The position numbers and the translations under genes are program-made. The notes under the pieces were generated by a model. That model did not search any database and was not told the DNA's origin. It worked only from the letters and a program-made list of their open reading frames with translations. From assembly GCA_050260355.1 (NCBI GenBank), contig JBLNBZ010000137.1, forward strand, positions 1-64,000: a stretch of DNA of 64,000 nt. Reading direction: 5' to 3'. The stretch comes from CADEFX01 sp050260355. GTDB lineage: Bacteria > Pseudomonadota > Alphaproteobacteria > Rhizobiales > Hyphomicrobiaceae. This document shows, one piece after another, positions 52,218 through 61,080 of this stretch; within the stretch, counting starts at the first letter, position 1, and the number at the start of each line of letters is the position of its first letter.

Positions 52218-53607
52218 CTATTGTGGACGCCGAAGCGGCACGTTTGCGAACAGAGGGCCGAGCCCCTCCGCCATTGTCGGATGCGCCAAGATGGCATCTC
52301 GCAGGCCAGTGTAGGGCAGGCCCGCCAGCATCGCGGTCTGCACAGTTGCGACGACCTCGCCAGCCTCGGCGCCGATCATCGCGAAGCCGAGAATGCGATC
52401 GTCGCCCGCGGCGACAAGCGCCTTCATGAAGCCCGCGCTCTCCCCAGTCGTTCGCGTCCGCAGCACGGCGCTCGCCGGCAGCTTTGCGACGCGCACCTTG
52501 ATGCCTTGGCATTGCGCTTCGCTTTCGCTCAGACCCACGCGCGCAAGTTGCGGATCGGTGAACATGCAGTATGGAACGAGCCGGTCGCGCGTGGTGTGAT
52601 TTGTTCCGGCCAGATTATCCCGAATGATGCGAAAGTCGTCGACCGACACGTGCGTGAATTGCGGGCTGCCCGCACACTCCCCGATCGCCCAGACCTCGGG
52701 CGCACTTGTCTCGAGCCGCTCGTTGACCTTGATGTAGCCGCGACCGTCTAGCTCGATCCCGGCCTTCTCGAGCCCAATTCCAGCGGTATTCGGAACACGC
52801 CCGGCGGCGACCAGAATGTCGCTGGCCTCGAGTCTCCGCTCACCGGCGGACCTGCGCACAAGCAAATTGACTTCCTCTCCGGAGCAGCCTTGTACACTGA
52901 ACGCTTCAGTGGACGACAAAACCTGGATGCCTTCGTCGCCGAGAATCCGCTGCATCTCGGTGGCAAGGTCGGGATCCTCGCGGGCCATGAGCTGGGGCCC
53001 GGGCTCTATGACCGTCACACGGCTGCCAAAACGGCGGTAAGCCTGGGCCAATTCGAGACCAACATAGCCGCCGCCGAGCACGATCAGGTGTGCTGGCAGA
53101 CGGTCGAGCTCCAAGGCCTCGATGTTGGTCATTGGCCTAGCAGCCTCGAGGCCAGGAACGCTCGGTATTGCCGCGTGCGTTCCGATATTGAGGAAAACCT
53201 GGTCGGCCGCCAGCACGCGCGTTCCGCCCTCATTCAACCGCACCTCGATCGTTTTCGGCGCCATGAAACGCCCGCTTCCCATGACCAACTCGGCGCCGCT
53301 CGACTTGTACCGTTCCAGGTGCATAGCGCGCAGGCCTTCGACCATGTCGCGCTTGCGCCGCCGGACCTTTGCCATATCGATTGTGACTGGGCCGGTGATC
53401 GTGCCGAATGTCGCGGCGCGATGGGCGAGATCCGCTACTTTCGCGCTCCAGATCTCGTTCTTGCTAGATATTGGGACAGGAGCCGCCAACCCAGCGGCGT
53501 TCCACCACGGCAGTGCGTCGACCGGACTCCGCCATGTGCCAGGCCAGATAATTGCCGCCCGTCCCACTGCCGAGGACAAGCGCGTCAAACCGCTCCGCTT
53601 CGGGCAT
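52218..53607 (-). pseudogene. Frameshifted pyridine nucleotide-disulfide oxidoreductase
   Basis: From ATG 53607 the reading starts normally (ERFDALVLGSGTGGNYLAWH, then GGSCPNI) but meets a TAG at 53465-53467 right after CPNI. The family goes on in another frame with SKNEIWSAKVADLAHRA and runs to the end: VLGGGYVGLELAQAYRRFG, AAGRVPNTAGIGLEKAG, and HPTMAEGLGPLF. The missing stretch would code for ACLP, that is about 11 bases, which removes the second redox cysteine of the CxxxxC pair. Both the frame and the catalytic disulfide are lost. The family includes mercuric- and glutathione-reductase-like enzymes. Confidence 0.8.
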
Positions 53608-53867
53608 GGCCAGCTCCGTGGATTGGTCGACGAAAGACGCAACCCTTGAGTAAAATCGAGCCCAGAACAATCGAACGGCGCGAAGGTTCCCGGGCGATTG
53701 GCCGCACAAGAGGGGGCAGCTTGTGATCTCGGCGTTGAAGCGGGATCGGCTCGTCGTCCCTACGTTTCAGTGCGGTGCTTTCGATACTTGGCGGGATAAT
53801 GAGCGGCGTTTTCTGCATCACGCATTTAAGTGATTGTAGGCAGCCGCCCCGCCTACGAGCAGGATCC

Positions 53868-54878
53868 TCAAATCAAAGTTCGCCGAAAGCAGATTGGGGT
53901 CCAGCCGGAAAATCGGCGGAACGCCCGCGTGAACGAGCTCGTATCACTGAAGCCCAGTTCCAAAGCAATGCTCGTGACGGACAAGCCTGGTCGCGAGAGC
54001 ATTATTTTGGCGCGCTCGATCCGGCGGCTTATTTGATAGCGGTGTGGCGGCATGCCGAACGATTGTTTGAAAGCGCGCGCGAAATGATAGGGGCTCAGCT
54101 GAGCGAGGCGGGCCAGTTCTGCCAGCGAGACTTGGTCTGCCAAATGCTCCTCGAGGTATTGCGCAATAATGCGGCGCTGCCAGCCGGCTAGGCCGCCCCG
54201 CTCCGTCGTCGGCGCGCGCGTTCCTCTGCCAAGACGCAGCACTTCATGAGCCAGGACAACGGCCAGGGATTCGGCATAAAGCCGGCAAGTCGTCTCGCCG
54301 GCTTCGATCAGCGCAGTAATCTTGAGCGAGGTGTGACGCAGAACGGGACAATCGAAGAAAAGCCGCGGCTCGAGGTCGACCGCCGCCGCGCCATCACAAT
54401 CCATCAAATGGTGCGGATCGATCTGGATATAAGTGGCCCGGGTCAAGACGCACGGCTCTTGTGTTTCCCGAAAGCGATGGCCTGCCGGCACGAAAGTAAG
54501 CTTTCGGCTGAAGTCATGCAGCGTGGATCTCGGCACGCCTTCGAGCAGGCTCTCGCCCTTGCTTCGCACCGCGTGCTCGTAGTCAATCAACAAATGGTGC
54601 GAGCCGCAGAATTCGCTTTGAAAGGGCTCACGCCGGATCAATCGCACGACCTCGCCCCTCAAGCCACACCACGTTCCGGCTTCCCGCTTGGTGAGCCCAG
54701 GCGGATCAAAACGAACATCGCCGAAGGGGCGATCCGCATGGTACCGGGTATTGTCGGCCCCGCGGGCATGATCAATTGTCCCGCCCCGCGGGCTCGTCGT
54801 GGCTGGAGGAGGACTGCGATCGGCGGTTCTTGCACGCAAGGAACGAGTTGCCGTGGCCGGCATCGCTGAGCTGCTCAT
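53868..54878 (-). CDS. AraC-family transcriptional regulator
   Basis: 336 residues. The C-terminal two-helix-turn-helix DNA-binding domain runs from about residue 235: LADQVSLAELARLAQLSPYHFAR, FGMPPHRYQISRRIERAK and LELGFSDTSSFTRAFRRFSG. The N-terminal sensor has FTRKL-like FSRKLTFVPAGHRFRE and CVLTRATYIQIDP. The first 40 residues are low-complexity and the true start could be further in. The target is not known; the adjacent degenerate oxidoreductase gene, read in the same direction, is a candidate. Confidence 0.85.
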   Translation of the reverse strand: MSSSAMPATATRSLRARTADRSPPPATTSPRGGTIDHARGADNTRYHADRPFGDVRFDPPGLTKREAGTWCGLRGEVVRLIRREPFQSEFCGSHHLLIDYEHAVRSKGESLLEGVPRSTLHDFSRKLTFVPAGHRFRETQEPCVLTRATYIQIDPHHLMDCDGAAAVDLEPRLFFDCPVLRHTSLKITALIEAGETTCRLYAESLAVVLAHEVLRLGRGTRAPTTERGGLAGWQRRIIAQYLEEHLADQVSLAELARLAQLSPYHFARAFKQSFGMPPHRYQISRRIERAKIMLSRPGLSVTSIALELGFSDTSSFTRAFRRFSGWTPICFRRTLI

Positions 54879-55321
54879 TATGCGGTCATCATCTGCATGA
54901 GGGCGACATAAAACGAGGCGAAGCCAGAAGGGTTGCTCGAGCGTGCGGCGACCTGGTTAATCTGTGACCCCGCTGGGCTGCCTGCAGGGGACCGCGGCGT
55001 CCACAAGCCGATCGCCAGATGGCTCGCAGGGAACCATCCGACAAGGGTGGGTCCACCTAGTGATCAGGGGATATCGTGCGCCGCACGGGCAGGCACAAGC
55101 GCCTGGGACGGCGAATGTGTCCTTGGGGTCGGTCAAAACATCGCGCGGCGTGCGTGAAATCCGCGCTCGATGATCCTGCGACAGCTCAAGCCGATATAGG
55201 CAGGGTGCGCAGCAATATGCGCCCATTCGCGCAAAGCACCGGCAAGACGGAGCCGAACCGATCTGCGATGGTCGCGCCTTAAACAAGCCGAAAGCCTAGC
55301 CAATCTCGTTCGGGAGCCCAT
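54879..55321. other. 443-nt gap before the pentose-phosphate operon
   Basis: No convincing coding frame, RNA gene or perfect terminator was found. The region has mixed base composition and must hold the promoter of tkt and that of the divergent AraC-type regulator. Confidence 0.4.
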
Positions 55322-57421
55322 GTGAACGATATGGCGGATCTCGATCAGCTCAGCATCAACACCATACGCACACTTGCGATCGATGCCATTCAGAAGGCGA
55401 ACTCCGGTCATCCCGGCACGCCGATGGGCATGGCCCCCACGGCCTACACCCTTTGGCAGAAGCAGCTGCGGTTCGACCCCCGCGACCCGATCTGGCCCGA
55501 TCGCGACCGCTTCGTGCTTTCGTGCGGCCATGCCTCGATGCTGCTTTATGCCCTCCTGCATCTGACCGGCGTGCGCGCCGTGGATGCGAAATACGAGCAG
55601 CTCGATCAGCCGTCGGTCACGCTCGATGACATCAAGACCTTCCGTCAGCTCGGCAGCAAGTGCCCGGGTCACCCGGAGTACCACCTGACCTCTGGCATTG
55701 AGGCCACAACCGGCCCGCTCGGCCAGGGCGTCGCTATGAGCGTCGGGATGGCCATTGCCCGCGAGTGGCTCGCGCAGCATTTCAATCGCCCGGGCTATCC
55801 AATCTTCGACTACAACGTCTACGCACTTTGTGGCGACGGCTGCATGATGGAAGGCATTTCCGGCGAAGCGGCTTCGCTCGCAGGCCATCTCAAGCTGGAG
55901 CATCTCTGCTGGATCTACGATAGCAATCGCGTGTCGATCGAGGGCTCGACACGGCTCGCTTTCACCGAGGACGTGGGTGCGCGTTTCCTGGCCTACGGCT
56001 GGTACGTCATCCGCGTTCGTGACGCAAACAACACGACCGAGATTGGCGAGGCGCTGACTCGGTCTCGTGAAACCAGGGGCCAGCCGACGCTCATCATAAT
56101 AGAGAGCCACATCGGCTACGGCGCCCCCCATAAGCAAGACACCGCAGCAGCGCATGGAGAACCGCTCGGTGCGGACGAGGTTCGCCTCGTCAAGCGGGCC
56201 TACGGCTGGCCCGAGGACGCGCAATTCCTCGTCCCGGACGGGGTCTATGACAACTTCCGAAAGGGCATCGGCGAGCGCGGCTCGCGACTGCGGGCCGATT
56301 GGGAGGCCATGCTCGCGCGCTACCGGCAGGACCATCCCGAACTCGCTGAAGCGCTTGAGCAGATGCAGCGCCGTGAGCTGCCCAAGGGGTGGGACACGGA
56401 CATCCCGACCTTTCCCGCAGATGCCAAGGGTATCGCCAGCCGTAACAGCTCGGCCAAGGTCGAGAATGCGATCGCGGCCAACCTGCCTTGGCTGATTGGT
56501 GGTTCAGCCGACCTTGCCCCTTCGACGAAGACGCTTCTGACACTCGAGGGCAGCGGCCACTTCGAGCCGGAGAGCTACGGCGGGCGGAACTTTCACTTCG
56601 GAGTTCGCGAGCATGCTATGGGCGCGGTGTGCAATGGCATGGTGCTGTCCAAGATCCGCGCCTTCGGCTCGGGCTTCCTGATCTTTTCCGACTACATGCG
56701 CGCCGCGATCCGGCTGTCGGCGATCATGGAAGTCCCGGTCATCTACATTTTCACCCACGACTCCATTGGCGTCGGGGAGGACGGCCCGACGCATCAGCCG
56801 GTTGAGCAACTTGCCTCGCTTAGAGCGATCCCCGGTCTGCTCACGTTGCGCCCTTGCGATGCGAACGAAGTGGCGGAAGCCTGGCGCGTGGTGATGGCCC
56901 TCAAGCATCAGCCGGCCTGTCTCGTGCTGTCGCGGCAGGCGCTGCCCACGCTCGACCGCAGCCGATTTGCCCCCGCGAGCGGCGTTGCTCGTGGCGCGTA
57001 CGTTTTGGCGGATCCCCCCCAGGGCAAGCCGGACGTCATCCTGATCGGCACCGGCAGCGAGGTCAGTCTCTGCCTCGGCGCGGCGGATGAGCTTGCGGCC
57101 GACGGCATCAGGGCGCGCGTCGTCTCGATGCCGAGCTGGGAGTTGTTCGAGATGCAGGACGCCGCCTATCGCGCTGAGGTTCTGCCCCCAGAGATCACGG
57201 CTCGCGTCTCGGTCGAGCAGGCAGCCACGATCGGCTGGGAGCGCTACGTCGGCATGCGTGGCGCCAAGATCGGCATGCACACGTTCGGTGCCTCCGCGCC
57301 GCTCAAGGCGTTACAGACCAAATTTGGTTTCACGCCCGATCGGGTGGCCGCGGCCGCCCGGGACCAGGTCGTGCAAGCGCGGCGCGCGAGGGCCGTCGCG
57401 CCCGCGGAGAATGCCTCGTGA
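55322..57421 (+). CDS. tkt: Transketolase
   Basis: 699 residues from GTG 55322; GGGAG lies upstream. The ThDP motif is YALCGDGCMMEGISGEAAS, and LSINTIRTLAIDAIQKANSG, FVLSCGHASMLLYALLHL and FTHDSIGVGEDGPTHQP are transketolase hallmarks, with GHPGTPMGMAP near the start. It transfers C2 units between sugar phosphates in the pentose-phosphate or Calvin cycle. First of six co-directional genes (tkt-zwf-HAD-tal-pgi-gnd); the next starts 115 bases on. Confidence 0.95.
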   Translation: MNDMADLDQLSINTIRTLAIDAIQKANSGHPGTPMGMAPTAYTLWQKQLRFDPRDPIWPDRDRFVLSCGHASMLLYALLHLTGVRAVDAKYEQLDQPSVTLDDIKTFRQLGSKCPGHPEYHLTSGIEATTGPLGQGVAMSVGMAIAREWLAQHFNRPGYPIFDYNVYALCGDGCMMEGISGEAASLAGHLKLEHLCWIYDSNRVSIEGSTRLAFTEDVGARFLAYGWYVIRVRDANNTTEIGEALTRSRETRGQPTLIIIESHIGYGAPHKQDTAAAHGEPLGADEVRLVKRAYGWPEDAQFLVPDGVYDNFRKGIGERGSRLRADWEAMLARYRQDHPELAEALEQMQRRELPKGWDTDIPTFPADAKGIASRNSSAKVENAIAANLPWLIGGSADLAPSTKTLLTLEGSGHFEPESYGGRNFHFGVREHAMGAVCNGMVLSKIRAFGSGFLIFSDYMRAAIRLSAIMEVPVIYIFTHDSIGVGEDGPTHQPVEQLASLRAIPGLLTLRPCDANEVAEAWRVVMALKHQPACLVLSRQALPTLDRSRFAPASGVARGAYVLADPPQGKPDVILIGTGSEVSLCLGAADELAADGIRARVVSMPSWELFEMQDAAYRAEVLPPEITARVSVEQAATIGWERYVGMRGAKIGMHTFGASAPLKALQTKFGFTPDRVAAAARDQVVQARRARAVAPAENAS

Positions 57422-57536
57422 CAGGGCGTCGGATGTCGATGCGGCCCCGCCCGACGCTGCTCTCGCGTGAACCCCTCGGGGCGCCGCCGGTTGCGGTGGC
57501 CGGCGGACTGGCCGGCGCGGCCAAGGAGACACGAGG

Positions 57537-59129
57537 ATGAGCTCTATGACGAGTATCGCGCCGGCAGCGGCGGCAACGGTGGCCCGAGCTACGGGTGCCA
57601 ATCAGGCTCCGCCTGCGACTCTCGTGCTGTTCGGCGCCGCCGGCGATCTGACCAAGCGTCTCGTCGTGCCCGCACTCTACAATCTGGTGCGCGCCGGAAG
57701 GCTCGCCGAAGGCTTCTCTATTGTCGGCGTCGATCATGGCGATCTCACCAGCGAAACTTGGCGTCAGGGCCTCGGGCAAACGATGCAGTCGTACGTGCGG
57801 TCCGGCGATGGTGAGTTTCACGCCGATGCCATTGACGAGCAGGCCTGGGGCTGGCTCACGCGCCGCATGAGCTATCTGCGGGGTGATTTCACCAAAGCCG
57901 AGACGTACAGCCGGCTGGGCGCCCTGCTCGCCGATCAAGACAGAAGCGAGGGCGGGAGCGGCAACGTTCTGTTCTACCTGGCGGTCGCCGACAGGTTCTT
58001 CGGCCCTGTGGTCGAGCAGCTCGGGCGCGCGGGCCTGACCCGCCAAACGAACGGCGCGTGGCGGCGCGTGATCATCGAGAAGCCGTTCGGCCACGACCTA
58101 ACCTCGGCGCGGGCGCTCAATGCGCAGATTCTGAAGGTGCTGTCGGAAGACCAGGTCTACCGGATCGATCACTTCCTCGGCAAAGAGACGGTCCAAAACA
58201 TCCTGGTGCTGCGCTTCGCCAACGGCATTCTCGAGCCGCTCTGGAACCGCGAGCACGTCGATCATGTGCAGATCACTGCAGCAGAGACGGTCGGCGTCGA
58301 GGGTCGTGGACGATTTTACGAAAGCACCGGCGCTTTGCGCGACATGGTGCCGAACCACCTGTTCCAGCTCCTCGCCATGATCGCGATGGAGCCGCCGATC
58401 TCCTTCAACGCCGAGGCCGTGCGTGCCAAGAAAACGGAGCTTTTCTCCGCCATTCACCCGATCACGCCAGACTGCGCCGTCCGCGGCCAGTACGGGGCGG
58501 GTACGGTGCTTGGCCGCTCCGTGCGCGACTATCGGCACGAACCCAACGTCGCGCCGGATTCCAAAACCGAGACCTACGTCGCGCTCAAGCTCGGCATCGA
58601 CAATTGGCGCTGGGCCGGCGTGCCGTTCTATTTGCGCACCGGCAAGTACCTGTCAGGGCGCACGACCGAGATTGCGATCCAGTTCCGGCAGGCGCCCTAC
58701 GCGCTGTTCCGCGAAACGCCGATCGAGCGGCTACCCCCCAACATTCTGACGCTGCGGATCCAGCCTGACGAGGGGATGTCCGTGAGCTTCAGTGCCAAGC
58801 GTCCCGGCCCCGAGATCGAGATCAAGGGCGTGGCGATGGACTTCTCGTATCGCGACTATTTCGAGCCGCTCACGGCGGTTGGCTACGAGACGCTGATCTA
58901 CGACTGCCTGATCGGCGATGCGACGCTGTTCCAGCGCGCCGACACGGTCGAGGCGGCCTGGTGCGCTGTTCAGCGTGTCCTGGATGCCTGGGCCGCACAG
59001 CCTCCGCATGATTTCCCGAATTACACCGCCGGCAGCTCGGGACCCGAGGCCGCAGATCGGCTCCTCGCACGTGATGGGCATGCCTGGCTCCCGATTCAGG
59101 CTGAGCCATCGAAGAAAGATCGCGCATGA
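57537..59129 (+). CDS. zwf: Glucose-6-phosphate 1-dehydrogenase
   Basis: 530 residues. The NADP loop is LVLFGAAGDLTKRLVVPAL, the substrate-binding signature is YRIDHFLGKETVQNILVLRF, and VIIEKPFGHDLTSA holds a conserved Lys. Family length is usually near 490, with an extra Ala-rich N-terminus of about 20 residues here. It makes 6-phosphogluconolactone and NADPH. The stop overlaps the start of the HAD gene (ATGA at 59126-59129). Confidence 0.95.
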   Translation: MSSMTSIAPAAAATVARATGANQAPPATLVLFGAAGDLTKRLVVPALYNLVRAGRLAEGFSIVGVDHGDLTSETWRQGLGQTMQSYVRSGDGEFHADAIDEQAWGWLTRRMSYLRGDFTKAETYSRLGALLADQDRSEGGSGNVLFYLAVADRFFGPVVEQLGRAGLTRQTNGAWRRVIIEKPFGHDLTSARALNAQILKVLSEDQVYRIDHFLGKETVQNILVLRFANGILEPLWNREHVDHVQITAAETVGVEGRGRFYESTGALRDMVPNHLFQLLAMIAMEPPISFNAEAVRAKKTELFSAIHPITPDCAVRGQYGAGTVLGRSVRDYRHEPNVAPDSKTETYVALKLGIDNWRWAGVPFYLRTGKYLSGRTTEIAIQFRQAPYALFRETPIERLPPNILTLRIQPDEGMSVSFSAKRPGPEIEIKGVAMDFSYRDYFEPLTAVGYETLIYDCLIGDATLFQRADTVEAAWCAVQRVLDAWAAQPPHDFPNYTAGSSGPEAADRLLARDGHAWLPIQAEPSKKDRA

Positions 59130-59935
59130 CAAAGGCCGGAAAGATTTCGCTGCTCCTGGCCGATGTCGACGGCACGCTTGTCACGCGCGACAAGATCCTG
59201 ACTGAGCGCGCACAAAGCGCGGTGCAGCGCCTGCACCGCGCCGGCGTGCGGTTCGCTATCACCAGCGGCCGGCCACCGAAGGGCATGGCCATGCTCATCG
59301 AGCCGCTCGCCCTCGATACGCCGATCGCCGGCTTCAACGGCGGGATGTTCGTGCGACCAGATCTCTCCATCATCGAGGGGCGGACGCTCGCGCCTGACGC
59401 GGCCGCACGGACGGTCGAGCTCATTTTGGACCATGGCCTCGACGCATGGGTTTATGCCGGCAACGACTGGCTGATACGGGATCCGAAAGCGCCGCACGTC
59501 GATCGTGAGGCGTGGACGGTCAAGTTCCCGCCGAAGGTCGTCAAGGACTTCAGCGGGGTCCTGAACCAGGTCGTGAAGATCGTCGGCATCAGCGACGATT
59601 ACGACCTCGTCAAACGCTGCGAAGCCGATACGCAAAAGACTCTTGGCGACCGCGCCACCGCAGCTCGCTCGCAACCTTACTATCTCGATGTGACGCATCG
59701 CGACGCGAACAAGGGCTTCGTTGTGGACTACCTTTCGCGCACCCTGAGCATTCCTTCTACAGAGATCGCCACTATCGGTGATCAGCCCAACGACGTGCTG
59801 ATGTTCAAGCGATCGGGGCTCAGCATCGCTATGGGCAATTCGGGTGATGACGTGAAGCGCCAGGCAAGCGCAACCACCGACTCCAATGAGGATGAAGGCT
59901 TCGCAAAGGCGATCGAGCGCTTCATCCTGACCTGA
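59126..59935 (+). CDS. HAD-superfamily hydrolase (Cof/SPP-like)
   Basis: 269 residues. The nucleophile motif is LLLADVDGTLVTRDK (DxD), motif II FAITSGRPP, motif III Lys in HRDANKGFVVDYL, and motif IV IATIGDQPNDVLMFK. This Cof-type IIB HAD group dephosphorylates sugar phosphates or related metabolites. Translation is coupled to zwf. It occupies the position where 6-phosphogluconolactonase is often found, but has no resemblance to that family, so replacing it would require a new activity. Confidence 0.88.
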   Translation: MTKAGKISLLLADVDGTLVTRDKILTERAQSAVQRLHRAGVRFAITSGRPPKGMAMLIEPLALDTPIAGFNGGMFVRPDLSIIEGRTLAPDAAARTVELILDHGLDAWVYAGNDWLIRDPKAPHVDREAWTVKFPPKVVKDFSGVLNQVVKIVGISDDYDLVKRCEADTQKTLGDRATAARSQPYYLDVTHRDANKGFVVDYLSRTLSIPSTEIATIGDQPNDVLMFKRSGLSIAMGNSGDDVKRQASATTDSNEDEGFAKAIERFILT

Positions 59936-59955
59936 GCCATGCATGAGGCCACACC

Positions 59956-61041
59956 ATGAAGGCGACCCAAACACTGCGCGACCTCGGCCAAAGCCTGTGG
60001 ATCGACAACATTACGCGCAATCTGCTGCGCAGCGGCACGCTTCGTCGCTACATCGACGAGCTCTCGATCACGGGACTGACATCGAACCCGACAATCTTCG
60101 ATCATGCGATCAAGAACAGCACTGATTACGACGAATGCATCGCCAGGAAAATCAGGGAGGGCAAATCGGGAGAGCGGTTGTTCTTCGAGCTGGCACTCGA
60201 GGATTTGACGGATGCAGCCGACTTGTTTCAGCCAATCTACGACCGCACGCGCGGCGTTGATGGATGGGTGTCGCTGGAGGTCTCGCCGCTGCTCGCCCAT
60301 GATACGAGGGTCACCATCGACGTCGCCAAGGATCTGCATGCTCGCGCTGGCCGGTCCAATCTGCTGATCAAGATTCCGGGGACGCAGGAAGGGCTGCCCG
60401 CCATCGAGGAGGCGATCTTTGCCGGCGTACCGATCAACGTCACGCTGCTGTTCTCACGCGAGCAGTACTTGGCTGCCGCCGACGCATTCATGCGGGGAAT
60501 CGAGCGGCGCATCGAGGCCGGACGCGCGCCCGACGTCGCCTCGGTTGCCTCGCTCTTCGTCAGTCGGTGGGACGTCGCAGTGGCCGGCAAGGTGCCGGAG
60601 GAGCTGAGGAATCAGCTCGGGATCGCGATAGCCAAGCGCACCTACAAGGCTTACCGATCTCTGCTCGGCTCCCCCCGCTGGCAACGCGCCTTCAATGCGG
60701 GCGCGCGTCCGCAGCGCTTGCTTTGGGCAAGCACCGGAACCAAAGACCCCAAGGCCCCGGATCTTCTCTATGTCAAAGCCCTCGCAGCGCCTCTCACAGT
60801 CAATACGATGCCCGAGGGTACGCTCCGGGCGCTGGCGGATCATGGAGATATCGGTGAGATCCTGCCGCCGGATGGCGGCGACGCCGAGGAGATACTGGGT
60901 AGGTTCGCCAGAGCCGGCATTGATGTCGACGCTCTCGCCGCCCAGCTTCAGGACGAAGGTGCGCAGTCCTTCGTCAAATCGTGGAATGATCTTATGGACG
61001 TCATTGCGGGTAAGTGTGCCGCTCTCAAGAAGGCCAGCTGA
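59956..61041 (+). CDS. tal: Transaldolase
   Basis: 361 residues, the longer form also found in actinobacteria and cyanobacteria. LGQSLWIDNITRNLLRSG, ITGLTSNPTIFDHAIKN, the Schiff-base lysine in NLLIKIPGTQEGLPAIEE and the C-terminal GAQSFVKSWNDLMDVI identify it. It exchanges C3 units between sedoheptulose-7-phosphate and glyceraldehyde-3-phosphate. It precedes pgi by 39 bases; in some bacteria these two are fused. Confidence 0.93.
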   Translation: MKATQTLRDLGQSLWIDNITRNLLRSGTLRRYIDELSITGLTSNPTIFDHAIKNSTDYDECIARKIREGKSGERLFFELALEDLTDAADLFQPIYDRTRGVDGWVSLEVSPLLAHDTRVTIDVAKDLHARAGRSNLLIKIPGTQEGLPAIEEAIFAGVPINVTLLFSREQYLAAADAFMRGIERRIEAGRAPDVASVASLFVSRWDVAVAGKVPEELRNQLGIAIAKRTYKAYRSLLGSPRWQRAFNAGARPQRLLWASTGTKDPKAPDLLYVKALAAPLTVNTMPEGTLRALADHGDIGEILPPDGGDAEEILGRFARAGIDVDALAAQLQDEGAQSFVKSWNDLMDVIAGKCAALKKAS

Positions 61042-61080
61042 TGCACTGACGCGGCACCCGCAGACGAAAGGACGAAAACC

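Noticed and set aside
49628..55321. Direct repeat of the tRNA-Glu 3' end as an attachment site
   Set aside because: I looked for a second copy of the T-arm/acceptor sequence downstream and found none in this window.
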